Shown one piece after another: positions 44,306 through 52,340 of a stretch of DNA of 64,000 nt. Positions within the stretch are counted from its first letter, which is position 1. Each line of letters opens with the position of its first letter. The stretch comes from Oscillospiraceae bacterium. Lineage in GTDB: Bacteria > Bacillota > Clostridia > Oscillospirales > Ruminococcaceae. A program made the position numbers and the translations under genes. The stretch lies in contig JAITFZ010000013.1 in assembly GCA_031280965.1 (NCBI GenBank), positions 103,058 to 167,057 on the forward strand. The letters are read 5' to 3'. Below the pieces are notes generated by a model. It had not been told where the DNA came from. It searched no databases and worked only from the letters and a program-made list of their open reading frames with translations.

Positions 44306-45790
44306 ATGAACTTCAAAACCTACGACATCATAATCGTCGGTTCAGGAGTGGCGGGGCTGTACGTCGCGCTCAGTCTTGAGCCGCGCTTTCGTGTACTTAT
44401 GCTGTCAAAGCGGGAACTTCTGACTTGTAATTCCGCAATGGCGCAGGGCGGTGTCGCCGCCGTCATGGATGAAGACACCGACAGTTTTGAACAGCATATT
44501 CAGGATACGCTGATTGCCGGCGGTTACAGAAATAACCTGCCTAATCTGCGCGTTTTAGTCGAGCAGGGACCGCGTGATATAGAAAGTTTGCAGGAACTCG
44601 GCGTCAGCTTCGACAAAAAAGAAGACGGCAGTCTTTCGCTTGCGCTTGAGGGCGGGCACTCACGCAACCGCGTTGCCCATTACCGCGACAGCACCGGACA
44701 GGAAATCGTAACAGCTCTAATTAAACATGTCCGCGCACTGCCGAACATCACACTGCTTGAAAATGCGCACCTGCTGAACTTAATGAAAGAGGGCGATGAT
44801 TTTCTCGCCGATGTTCACAGAGACGGCGCACATGAATATTACACAGCTAAAACGTGCATACTCGCAACGGGCGGTATCGGACGGGTTTATGACTTCACCA
44901 CAAACAGCCCGACAGCAACAGGCGACGGCATTTATTTTGCCTATAATATGGGCGCGAAAATCAAGGATTTGAGTTATATTCAATTCCATCCGACCGCCTT
45001 TGCCGACAGAGCAAGCCGCGAGTGCTTTCTTATTTCCGAAACTGTGCGGGGCGAGGGCGCAAAACTGCTAAACTGCAAAAAAGAGCGATTCATGCAAAAG
45101 TATGAACCCGAGCGCATGGAACTCGCTCCCCGTGATGCAGTTTCAAACTGCATATTAGCCGAGCAGAAAGTTACCGGAAGTGATGAATTCTACCTTGACA
45201 TCTCACATGCTGACGGCGGGTATATAAAAAGCCGCTTTCCTATGATATATTCCCGCGTTTTAAGTTCCGGCTTCGATATGACAAAAGAACCCGTGCCGAT
45301 TTATCCGTGCCAGCATTATCTTATGGGCGGAATTGAGGTAAACGACTACGGGCAGACCTGCGTTAAGGGCTTGTACGCGGCGGGTGAGTGTTCTTTCACC
45401 GGCGTACACGGGAGCAACAGGCTCGCAAGCAATTCCCTGCTTGAAGCTTTGGTTTTCTCCCGCCGGATAGCAGAGAATATAAACGCTTCAACAAAATCTT
45501 CAGCAAACCCGGTTGAAATCATCTATGAAGACTTTCCGAAACCCGAAGAAAAAAAGCTAAAACCTGAAGAAGTCGGTTTTGAAGCTGTTTTTGCCGGAGA
45601 AATACGCACAATTATGCAGAAAGCTTACTTTGTCACGCCCGATTACGAGGCGGTAAAGTCGGGGCTTGAGCGAATAAACGAGATTATTTGTGTGCTTGAA
45701 ACCGGCAGATTTGAGCTGACTCCGGAATTTGTCGAAACTAAGGCGCTTGCCGTTATAGCCCTGCTAATCTTAAAGGAACTAAAAGTTTGA
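44306..45790 (+). CDS. nadB: L-aspartate oxidase
   Basis: This 494-aa FAD enzyme oxidises aspartate to iminoaspartate, the first step of de novo NAD synthesis. The FAD-binding GSGVAGL is at residues 12-18, followed by SAMAQGGVAAV, the active-site region EGGHSRNRVAHY, the substrate loop SYIQFHPTAF, and QHYLMGGIEVNDYGQT. Anaerobic members use fumarate instead of oxygen. AAAGG precedes the ATG. The stop codon TGA is part of a dispersed leader repeat that separates it from nadC. A quinolinate synthase gene (nadA), needed between NadB and NadC in the pathway, is not in this window. Confidence 0.93.
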   Translation: MNFKTYDIIIVGSGVAGLYVALSLEPRFRVLMLSKRELLTCNSAMAQGGVAAVMDEDTDSFEQHIQDTLIAGGYRNNLPNLRVLVEQGPRDIESLQELGVSFDKKEDGSLSLALEGGHSRNRVAHYRDSTGQEIVTALIKHVRALPNITLLENAHLLNLMKEGDDFLADVHRDGAHEYYTAKTCILATGGIGRVYDFTTNSPTATGDGIYFAYNMGAKIKDLSYIQFHPTAFADRASRECFLISETVRGEGAKLLNCKKERFMQKYEPERMELAPRDAVSNCILAEQKVTGSDEFYLDISHADGGYIKSRFPMIYSRVLSSGFDMTKEPVPIYPCQHYLMGGIEVNDYGQTCVKGLYAAGECSFTGVHGSNRLASNSLLEALVFSRRIAENINASTKSSANPVEIIYEDFPKPEEKKLKPEEVGFEAVFAGEIRTIMQKAYFVTPDYEAVKSGLERINEIICVLETGRFELTPEFVETKALAVIALLILKELKV

Positions 45791-45875
45791 AACAAAATAC
45801 AACCGAAACGGAGAAAATGTTGTTTTCGCTTCGTTTTTAAACGAAGCTGTTCTCTGTTAGTGAAGAAAGGACTTT
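45787..45875 (+). repeat. Dispersed leader repeat, locus D (one unit, altered hairpin)
   Basis: TTTGAAACAAAATACAAC, CGAAACGGAGAAAATGTTG, then TTCTCTGTTAGTGAAGAAAG and GACTTT lead into the nadC ATG. The middle of the unit is replaced by a perfect 9-bp stem (GCTTCGTTT with AAACGAAGC, 45828-45847). The order of words is the same as at 27506-27640 on the other strand. Confidence 0.78.
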
Positions 45876-46724
45876 ATGGAAATAAGTATGAATCTTCCTG
45901 CGTTTTATATTGACGACCTCATCAAAACCGCTCTTGCGGAGGACATCAGTTACATCGACCTCACAACCGACCTGCTTATAAGCGAAGACAGCATTTCCCG
46001 CGCTTTCTTCCTCTCGAAAGCGGACGGCGTTCTTGCGGGGCTTGATGCGGCATGTCGTGTTATGGAACTTACGGACAGAGAAGTTAAAGTTACGAAGCAT
46101 TTCAGGGACGGCGCCCGAATCAAACCCGGCGACATTATAGCTGAATTCAGCGGAAAAACCGCCGCGCTTCTTAAAGCCGAACGGACGTCGCTTAATCTGC
46201 TCCAGCACATGAGCGGGATTGCAACCTGCACTGCGGAATGTGCAGAAAAAATCGCCGATACAAAGGCGAGAATTACCGATACGAGAAAGACTTTGCCCGG
46301 ACTCCGCTCACTCCAAAAATATGCCGTGCTTTGCGGCGGCGGCTTCAACCACCGCTATAATCTTTCCGATGCCGCACTGATTAAAAATAACCATATCGAT
46401 GCTTGCGGGAGCATTACAGAAGCTGTGAAAATCCTGCGTTCCCGTCTTGGTCATATGGCGAACATCGAAGTTGAGGTGCGTAACTTCGCCGAACTGAACC
46501 AAGCGCTTGAAGCCGGCGTGAAAATAATTCTTCTTGACAATATGAACGTTTCCGACATGGCGGAAGCGGTCAAAATTTCTTCGGGACGCGCAATTCTTGA
46601 AGCAAGCGGCAACATTACGCTCGGCAACATTCGCGAAACCGCGCTTACGGGCGTTGATATAATCAGCATGGGCGCGCTTACTCATTGCGTGAAGGCGCTC
46701 GATATATCATTGAGGTTTAAGTAA
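45876..46724 (+). CDS. nadC: Nicotinate-nucleotide pyrophosphorylase (carboxylating)
   Basis: This 282-aa quinolinate phosphoribosyltransferase converts quinolinate to nicotinate mononucleotide. Signatures: ALAEDISYIDLTTD near the N-terminus, LNLLQHMSGIAT, TRKTLPGLRSLQKYAVLCGG and NHRYNLSDAALIKNNHI at the active site, and VEVRN...LLDNM further on. The start is uncertain: ATG 45876 lies only four bases after AGGA of the leader repeat, while ATG 45888 (MNLPAFYIDDLI, the usual family start) lies 16 bases away. It follows nadB and precedes the cysteine desulfurase, a common association because NadA needs an iron-sulfur cluster. Confidence 0.93.
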   Translation: MEISMNLPAFYIDDLIKTALAEDISYIDLTTDLLISEDSISRAFFLSKADGVLAGLDAACRVMELTDREVKVTKHFRDGARIKPGDIIAEFSGKTAALLKAERTSLNLLQHMSGIATCTAECAEKIADTKARITDTRKTLPGLRSLQKYAVLCGGGFNHRYNLSDAALIKNNHIDACGSITEAVKILRSRLGHMANIEVEVRNFAELNQALEAGVKIILLDNMNVSDMAEAVKISSGRAILEASGNITLGNIRETALTGVDIISMGALTHCVKALDISLRFK

Positions 46725-46739
46725 ATTTTCGTCAACCCC

Positions 46740-46791
46740 TTGATATTTATACTAAAATGGTGTACAATAAAAAAGTACACCATTTTAGTAT
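46740..46791 (+). promoter_or_regulatory. Promoter with 17-bp perfect palindrome before iscS
   Basis: -35 TTGATA (46740-46745), 17-bp spacer, -10 TACAAT (46763-46768). ATACTAAAATGGTGTAC (46749-46765) and its exact complement (46775-46791) with a 9-base A-rich centre cover the spacer, the -10 box and the probable transcription start. It reads as an operator or as a 5' RNA hairpin directly before the ribosome binding site. Confidence 0.7.
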
Positions 46792-46808
46792 GAAAAGGAT
46801 ATGGAAGC

Positions 46809-47993
46809 TTGAGCAATATAATCTACTTAGACAACGCCGCCACAACCCGCATAAGCCCTGCCGCCCGCGAAGCAATGGAGCCGTATTTGGACAGCCTTTA
46901 CGGCAATGCCTCGTCATTATACTCACTCGGCAGGGAAAGCGCAAAGGCGCTTTTAACTTCCCGCAGGAGCATAGCCGAAGCCCTGAACTGCGACCCGCGT
47001 GAAATTTACTTCACAAGCGGCGGCAGTGAAGCGAACAACTGGGCGATTAAAGGCACGGCGCGGCTTATGGAGAAGCAGGGGAAGCGCCATATAATTTCTT
47101 CCGAGTTCGAGCATCATGCGGTTTTGCACGTGCTTCAAAGCTTGGAGAAGAACGGCTTTGAAGTAACATATCTGCCTGTTTATGAAAAGGGCGCGGTTCG
47201 CGTTGCTGATTTGGAAAAGGCAATTCGTCCCGACAGCGCCCTTGTTACAATCATGCACGTCAACAACGAAATCGGTACAATTCAGCCGGTTTCCGATATT
47301 GGTGCGGTTTGTAAGGAGCGCGGGATTTTATTTCACAGTGATGCGGTTCAGGCGCTCGGAAACGTACCGATTGACATACAAAAGCTAAACGCAGATTTCC
47401 TCTCGCTTTCAGGGCATAAAATCCACGCCGTGAAAGGCGTCGGCGCGCTTTATATCAGTAAAAAAATTCGCTTTGCGCCTTACATTGAAGGCGGCGCACA
47501 GGAAAGCGGGCTTCGCGCCGGGACGGAAAACATCGCAGGGATTGCGGGTTTTGCGAAAGCTGCGCAGGAAGCTGCGGACGGCGTTGAAGAAAAGAACGCG
47601 AAGCTTCTTCCGCTTTGCGATAAACTGTACCGCGGGATTATGAAGCTTGAAAAAGTTCATCTGAACGGCTGTTATGAACAGCGTGTCGTGAATAATCTCA
47701 ACTTCTCATTCGAGGGTATTGAGGGCGAATCGTTGCTTCTTATGCTCGATATGGCGGGAATCTGCTGCTCAAGCGGCTCGGCGTGTACTTCCAGCTCATT
47801 AGACCCGTCGCATGTACTTCTCGCACTCGGTCTCCCGCACGAAGTCGCGCACGGCTCGCTCAGGATTTCAATGTCGCGGTATACGACAGAGGCGGAAATT
47901 GACAGGCTTCTTGAAGTTCTGCCCGGCGTGGTTGGGAAATTACGGGCGATGTCGCCGTTATGGGAAAATATAATGAAAAACGAAAGGAAATAA
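46809..47993 (+). CDS. iscS: Cysteine desulfurase (NifS/IscS family)
   Basis: This 394-aa PLP enzyme supplies sulfur for iron-sulfur clusters. It begins with the usual IYLDNAATT, binds PLP by Lys204 in SLSGHKIHAVKG, and has the catalytic loop Cys326 in CSSGSACTSSSLDPSHVL. The start is TTG at 46809, the only start that fits the family N-terminus, with AAGGA about nine bases upstream. The iscU gene follows three bases after the stop. Control by the palindromic promoter upstream is likely. Confidence 0.92.
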   Translation: MSNIIYLDNAATTRISPAAREAMEPYLDSLYGNASSLYSLGRESAKALLTSRRSIAEALNCDPREIYFTSGGSEANNWAIKGTARLMEKQGKRHIISSEFEHHAVLHVLQSLEKNGFEVTYLPVYEKGAVRVADLEKAIRPDSALVTIMHVNNEIGTIQPVSDIGAVCKERGILFHSDAVQALGNVPIDIQKLNADFLSLSGHKIHAVKGVGALYISKKIRFAPYIEGGAQESGLRAGTENIAGIAGFAKAAQEAADGVEEKNAKLLPLCDKLYRGIMKLEKVHLNGCYEQRVVNNLNFSFEGIEGESLLLMLDMAGICCSSGSACTSSSLDPSHVLLALGLPHEVAHGSLRISMSRYTTEAEIDRLLEVLPGVVGKLRAMSPLWENIMKNERK

Positions 47994-47995
47994 TT

Positions 47996-48433
47996 ATGCT
48001 CTATTCCGAAAAAGTAATGGAACACTTCGCTGCGCCGCACAACGTCGGTGAAATTGAAAACGCCGACGGAATAGGTGAAGTCGGCAACGAAAAATGCGGC
48101 GATATTATGAAGATGTATCTTAAAATAAACGCGGGAATTATAGAAGATGTAAAATTTAAAACCTTCGGTTGCGGCGCGGCAATCGCCACGTCTTCAATCG
48201 CCACCGAGATGATTAAAGGCAAATCAATAGAAGAAGCGCTGAAGCTGTCTAACAAGGCGGTAGTGGAGTCGCTCGAAGGGCTTCCGCCTGCGAAAATTCA
48301 CTGCTCGGTTTTAGCAGAACAGGCAGTTAAGACAGCCATTGCCGACTATTACAGGCGGCAGGGCGTAGACCCTGTGCCGATTGTCGGCGTAATCCAAGAC
48401 CATTGCGACGGGCAATGCACAATTGATAATTGA
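47996..48433 (+). CDS. iscU: Iron-sulfur cluster scaffold IscU/NifU N-terminal type
   Basis: The 145-aa scaffold protein has its three cluster-ligand cysteines at 34 (NEKCGDIM), 59 (FGCGAAIATSS) and 103 (KIHCSVLA). The aspartate after the first cysteine is kept. A C-terminal extension has two more cysteines (HCDGQC). The ribosome binding site AAAGGA lies at the end of iscS, and the start at 47996 gives the standard MLYSEKVMEHF. Together with iscS it forms a minimal cluster-assembly unit without iscR, fdx or hscAB. Confidence 0.93.
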   Translation: MLYSEKVMEHFAAPHNVGEIENADGIGEVGNEKCGDIMKMYLKINAGIIEDVKFKTFGCGAAIATSSIATEMIKGKSIEEALKLSNKAVVESLEGLPPAKIHCSVLAEQAVKTAIADYYRRQGVDPVPIVGVIQDHCDGQCTIDN

Positions 48434-48474
48434 AAATTATGCATAATTTGGAAAAAAGTGTTAATGTTATTAAC

Positions 48475-48795
48475 ATGAGTGCTACTGTAATTACCAGAAA
48501 AAATTTTAAAAAAGAAGTTAAACGCTGTAAAACGCCGGTATTATTAAGTTTCGGGAATAACTGCGGAGTTTCCTCGCTTTTATTGAAGGAAGCCGCCGAT
48601 AATTTAAACGCGGAACTTCAGGGCAAAATAAAAATCGGAGTTATCGAGTGTAACCCGGCGAACTCCGAACTTGCAAAAGAGTATAACATCCGCTTTCTTC
48701 CGTCATCAATCTTAATCAGAAATGGTACAGTCACCGACAGAATCATCGGAAATATGCGAAAGGACGACTTTCTTAAAATTTTAAAAACGTTTTAA
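48475..48795 (+). CDS. Thioredoxin-like protein with single-cysteine site
   Basis: The 106-aa product has a thioredoxin fold pattern (VITRKNFKKEV, TPVLLSFGNN, KIGVIECNPANSELAKEYNI, the cis-proline segment RFLPSSILIRNG). The active site normally reading WCGPC is NCGVSS here, so only the first cysteine remains; a second cysteine (GVIEC) is elsewhere. This suggests a monothiol or non-redox role, perhaps linked to cluster assembly given its place after iscU. The start is uncertain: ATG 48475, ATG 48439 or TTG 48430 are all in frame and none has a good ribosome binding site. The 3' end overlaps the convergent kinase gene by 23 bases. Confidence 0.72.
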   Translation: MSATVITRKNFKKEVKRCKTPVLLSFGNNCGVSSLLLKEAADNLNAELQGKIKIGVIECNPANSELAKEYNIRFLPSSILIRNGTVTDRIIGNMRKDDFLKILKTF

Positions 48796-49354
48796 TGTAA
48801 CATTCGATTATCTCCGCGCAGGTATCCGGTCCTGCCGTACTGTCGAGCGTTATGTTATAATCATGAGCGCGCCCCCATTTATATTGCGTAAAGTATCTGT
48901 AATATGTAATGCGCCTTTTATCCATGCGCGTTACATAATTTTTATAGTCGCCGGAAGTTTCATTATATTCGTCCCGCACGCGCTGTATTCTGTCGTTAAT
49001 CGGCGCGTGAATAAACACCTTAACAAGCCCCCGTATATCTTTCAGCACATAGTCGGCGCACCCGCCTACAATTACGCACGATTCTTTCGCAGCGAGGTCA
49101 CGGACAACCTGCGACTGCGCCAGAAAAAGCTGGTCAGATACCGGCAGACTGGTCATATAAAGGCTGTAGAGCAGGCTTGTTGTCTTTTTTTCCGAAGCTT
49201 CTTTTACATATTCTTCAGAGAAGCCGCTTTTTTCGGCGGTAAGCCTAATAAGGTCATTATCGTAAAAAGGAATACCGAGCCGGGACGCTAATTTTCTTCC
49301 AATCAGCCGTCCGCCCGAGCCATATTCGCGATTAATAACTATTGTGTATTTCAT
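48773..49354 (-). CDS. Cytidylate kinase-like family protein
   Basis: This 193-aa P-loop protein is of the cytidylate-kinase-like (AAA_33/Cytidylate_kin2) group common in Clostridia. The N-terminus INREYGSGGRLIGRKLA forms the nucleotide-binding loop, followed by FYDNDLI and VIVGGCADYVL. The lid contains arginines in RIQRVRDEY and MDKRRITYYRYF. The substrate is unproven; true cytidylate kinase (cmk) differs in sequence. Its own promoter overlaps the terminator of the upstream DUF421 gene. GAGGTGA precedes the ATG. Confidence 0.82.
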   Translation of the reverse strand: MKYTIVINREYGSGGRLIGRKLASRLGIPFYDNDLIRLTAEKSGFSEEYVKEASEKKTTSLLYSLYMTSLPVSDQLFLAQSQVVRDLAAKESCVIVGGCADYVLKDIRGLVKVFIHAPINDRIQRVRDEYNETSGDYKNYVTRMDKRRITYYRYFTQYKWGRAHDYNITLDSTAGPDTCAEIIECYIKTFLKF

Positions 49355-49434
49355 ATTAATAATTCACCTCGAAAATTAATTTTCTTGTTTCTTTTATTAC
49401 CGAGCCAATTACCCTGTAAAATATTTCCATCCAA

Positions 49435-49463
49435 AGTATAACATAAAAATACAAAAAAATCAA
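49435..49463 (-). promoter_or_regulatory. Promoter for the kinase-like gene
   Basis: Minus strand: -35 TTGATT (complement 49458-49463), 17-bp spacer, -10 TATACT (complement 49435-49440). The -35 lies inside the terminator of the upstream gene. Confidence 0.6.
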
Positions 49464-49481
49464 CCGTCTTTCGGCGGCTGA
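49453..49481 (-). terminator. Rho-independent terminator of the DUF421 gene
   Basis: Minus strand: TCAGCCG and CGGTTGA form a 7-bp stem (one G-T wobble) with an 8-nt loop, followed by seven T residues. Confidence 0.75.
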
Positions 49482-49505
49482 TGAAGTAAATTTACGAAGC
49501 GGGCT

Positions 49506-50210
49506 CTACTCGAATAAATCCTTAGTCTGGCTTTTCGGCATCTTTTGATAAACGCTGACGTCCCCGCTTCCGTCACAGGTAGCAAGCGAAATTTGAGCCA
49601 CATTGTCAAACCCTTGCGAGTTTAATATGTCCGTCAGCCAAATCCTGTTTTTACCGATGTATTTCAGGTTGACGTCAAGCACTTTTCCGTCAAGCACTAT
49701 ATTAACAACTACTTCTTCCTGTTTTGGAAACAGGCTCAAATCCGCAGGCGTTGCCGGTCTTCTCGCCGCCACGGGAATAAATGAAAGCTGTCCGTTGGCT
49801 TCGAGAATCGCCGTGCCTACGTCGGCGAGATTAAAATAACCGCCGGTGCGGCACATCATCAGAAATTCGGTAATGTCAAGCTTGGCTTTAAGAAGGTTTT
49901 TCTCAAACAGCTTGCCGTTCTGATATATAATGAGCGACCTGCCCCACAGGAGCTTCCTTGCTTTTAGTGATTTCAGGGAAATAATCGACATCATAAACGC
50001 CACAAAACCGTAAACAAGCATAGCCGTCAGCGGTTCCACCCAACTGTCGGTAATACTGGTTGCCATTTCGGCGGCGATATTACCCATCGTTATGCCGATA
50101 ATATAATCAAAAACGCTGAGCTGTGAAATCTGCTTGTTTCCAATAAGTTTGGTTATAATAAAAAGCACAGCGAGCGAAAACAGCGACAGCCAAATAATCT
50201 TGAGTATCAT
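49506..50210 (-). CDS. DUF421 membrane protein (YetF/YcaP type)
   Basis: The 234-aa protein has three N-terminal membrane segments followed by the DUF421 cytoplasmic domain. Characteristic stretches are KQISQLSVFDYIIGITMGNI, LLWGRSLIIYQNGKL, LLMMCRTGGYFNLADVGTAI-like helix and LEANGQLSF. In Bacillus relatives have been linked to spore germination or envelope functions; the role here is unknown. ATG 50210 starts the first membrane segment; an in-frame TTG at 50246 would add 12 residues, and neither has a strong ribosome binding site. Confidence 0.83.
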   Translation of the reverse strand: MILKIIWLSLFSLAVLFIITKLIGNKQISQLSVFDYIIGITMGNIAAEMATSITDSWVEPLTAMLVYGFVAFMMSIISLKSLKARKLLWGRSLIIYQNGKLFEKNLLKAKLDITEFLMMCRTGGYFNLADVGTAILEANGQLSFIPVAARRPATPADLSLFPKQEEVVVNIVLDGKVLDVNLKYIGKNRIWLTDILNSQGFDNVAQISLATCDGSGDVSVYQKMPKSQTKDLFE

Positions 50211-50247
50211 AATTTTATAGTTCCCGTCATATATTGAAAAATTCAAT

Positions 50248-50276
50248 TTGACAAAACATAAAATAATTGGTAAAAT
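50248..50276 (+). promoter_or_regulatory. Promoter for the yihY-ychF genes
   Basis: -35 TTGACA (50248-50253), 17-bp spacer, -10 TAAAAT (50271-50276). Confidence 0.65.
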
Positions 50277-50326
50277 GAATAAGCGTTATTTAAAAGCGTC
50301 GGCTCCGCCCCGCGAAAGGAACGGAA

Positions 50327-51235
50327 ATGAAAAAAAGCCGCAAATTATTTTTCAGCGTGAAAAACTTTATTCTGATGCTGAAGCACAGCATGAAAAAGAA
50401 CAATGTCACGATTCATTCAGCCGAAGCCGCTTTTTTTATTATCATCGCGTCTTTGCCGACCGTCATGTTGTTTCTGACACTGCTTAATTATTTGCCCTTT
50501 TCGGAAGAGCAGGTTCAGGGGTTTTCGGTGGATTTTCTGTCGCCGCAGGTTTCGGGCTTTGTGGAATCCCTGCTTGACGAAATCTATCAGAAATCTACAG
50601 GTGCCGTTATTTCAATCGCTACAATTACCGCGCTCTGGTCGGCTTCACGCGGGTTGCTTTCAATTATAAAAGGGCTTAACTCCATTTACGGCGTTAAAGA
50701 CATGCGCGGTTATTTCAGAATCCGCTTAGTCACTATGCTCTATATGCTTGCTTTTATGCTGACGTTAGTCATTACGCTGGTTGTATTAGTTTTCGGCGGG
50801 GCGATTGCGTCACGGCTCGTTGAAGCTTTCCCCGCTCTTGACAGCACAAATGTGTTTTTCACATGGGCGCGCTGGCTGTTCGGATTTTGCTTGTTAATAC
50901 TGTTCTTTTGGATGCTGTACTCATTTGCGCCCGGACGCAAAACCCGTTCCGTAAAAGAATTTCCGGGCGCGATTCTAAGCGCGGCGGGTTGGGTCGGCTT
51001 CTCGGCACTCTACTCGTTTTATGTCGATAACTTCGCTAATTACTCGTATTTTTACGGCAGCCTTACCGCTATCGTGTTGCTGATGCTCTGGCTGTATTTT
51101 TGCATGAATATTATGTTTTTCGGCGCGGAGGTCAACGTAATGCTGCGCGATATATTTGAAATCCGGGAACGTAAAAAAGCCAAACGCGTAATTCGCGGTG
51201 AAATAAGAAAGAAAAATACAGCAAAGGAAAACTAA
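50327..51235 (+). CDS. YihY/UPF0761 family membrane protein
   Basis: The 302-aa integral membrane protein has six predicted segments. Family features: HSAEAAFFIIIASLPTVMLF near residue 30, TALWSASRGLLSIIKGLNSI near 105, and the C-terminal GSLTAIVLLMLWLYF with FFGAEVN. Once called ribonuclease BN by mistake, the family has no agreed function; transporter-like roles are suspected. AAAGGA precedes the ATG. The stop lies 3 bases before ychF. Confidence 0.88.
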   Translation: MKKSRKLFFSVKNFILMLKHSMKKNNVTIHSAEAAFFIIIASLPTVMLFLTLLNYLPFSEEQVQGFSVDFLSPQVSGFVESLLDEIYQKSTGAVISIATITALWSASRGLLSIIKGLNSIYGVKDMRGYFRIRLVTMLYMLAFMLTLVITLVVLVFGGAIASRLVEAFPALDSTNVFFTWARWLFGFCLLILFFWMLYSFAPGRKTRSVKEFPGAILSAAGWVGFSALYSFYVDNFANYSYFYGSLTAIVLLMLWLYFCMNIMFFGAEVNVMLRDIFEIRERKKAKRVIRGEIRKKNTAKEN

Positions 51236-51238
51236 AAA

Positions 51239-52333
51239 ATGAAACTTGGCATGGTAGGTTTGCCCAACACGGGCAAAAGCACGTTATTCAACGCGCTGAC
51301 AAACGCCGGCGCGGCATCTTCCAACTATCCTTTCAGCACGATTGAATCCAACTTAGGACGGGTCAGCGTTCCGGACCCGCGCCTTGAAAGGCTTGCAGAG
51401 CTTTACAAGCCGGACAAATTCACGCCAGCCTCACTTGAATTCGTGGACATCGCCGGACTTGTCAAAGGTTCGTGGAAAGGCGAAGGCTTAGGTAATAAGT
51501 TCCTTGCTTCCATTCGCGAGGTCGATGCTATAATTCACGTGGTGCGCTGTTTCGAGGATGAATTGGTTGTTCACCCGGACGGCAGTATTAACGCTAAGCG
51601 CGACATTGAAACCATAAATCTTGAGCTTGTTTTCGCGGATTTGGAAATACTTGAGCGTAAATTCGAGAGGACTAAAAAGATGCTTAAAGGCGGCAGGGAA
51701 TTTCAAAAGGAAGCCGACTTTCTCGAAGCGCTGATTACTTACATGAGCGAGGGGAAAACCGCGCGCAGTTATGATTTTGATGATTACGGGTCGGGGATAA
51801 TCAGAGATGTTCCGCTCCTCTCCGCGAAACCTGTAATATACGCCGCAAACATGCACGAGAGCGATTTCCCCGATAAATTTGAAACCAACCCGAATTATAT
51901 CAGCGTAAAAGAATCTGCCGAGAGCGAAAACTGCGCCGTTTTGCCCGTCTGCGCCAAGACTGAGGCAGATATTGCCCAAATGGACGAGGAGGACAGAGCG
52001 CTTTTCCTTGAGGAACTCGGTATGTCCGAGTCAGGGTTAAGCCGCATAATAAAGCAAAGCTATGCCTTGCTCGGCTTAATTTCTTTCCTGACTGCGGGTC
52101 CGCAGGAAGTCAGAGCGTGGACAATCAAACAAGGCACAACCGCCCGCCGCGCCGCAGGAAAAATCCACACCGATATGGAGAAAGGCTTTATCAAAGCCGA
52201 AGTCGCCTCATTCAGCGATGTCGATACTTACGGAAGCACCGGCGCCGCAAAAGAGAAGGGTCTTATGCGGCTTGAAGGCAGGGATTACATCATAAAAGAC
52301 GGCGATGTGGTTTTATTCAGATTCAACAGGTGA
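51239..52333 (+). CDS. ychF: Ribosome-binding ATPase YchF/OLA1
   Basis: The 364-aa Obg-family P-loop protein hydrolyses ATP rather than GTP and associates with ribosomes. G1 GLPNTGKST (residues 7-15), G3 VDIAGLVKG and the atypical G4 region around [10 protein letters not shown] are present, and the C-terminal TGS domain ends with [15 protein letters not shown]. The loop after G3 reads SWKGEGLGN where most family members have ASKGEGLGN. The conserved position of the gene after yihY and the tight spacing suggest co-transcription. Confidence 0.94.
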   Translation: MKLGMVGLPNTGKSTLFNALTNAGAASSNYPFSTIESNLGRVSVPDPRLERLAELYKPDKFTPASLEFVDIAGLVKGSWKGEGLGNKFLASIREVDAIIHVVRCFEDELVVHPDGSINAKRDIETINLELVFADLEILERKFERTKKMLKGGREFQKEADFLEALITYMSEGKTARSYDFDDYGSGIIRDVPLLSAKPVIYAANMHESDFPDKFETNPNYISVKESAESENCAVLPVCAKTEADIAQMDEEDRALFLEELGMSESGLSRIIKQSYALLGLISFLTAGPQEVRAWTIKQGTTARRAAGKIHTDMEKGFIKAEVASFSDVDTYGSTGAAKEKGLMRLEGRDYIIKDGDVVLFRFNR

Positions 52334-52340
52334 TAGTTTA

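Noticed and set aside
46757..47002. Plus-strand ORF starting in the palindrome before iscS
   Set aside because: It overlaps the cysteine desulfurase in another frame, and its first codons are encoded by the operator-like palindrome.
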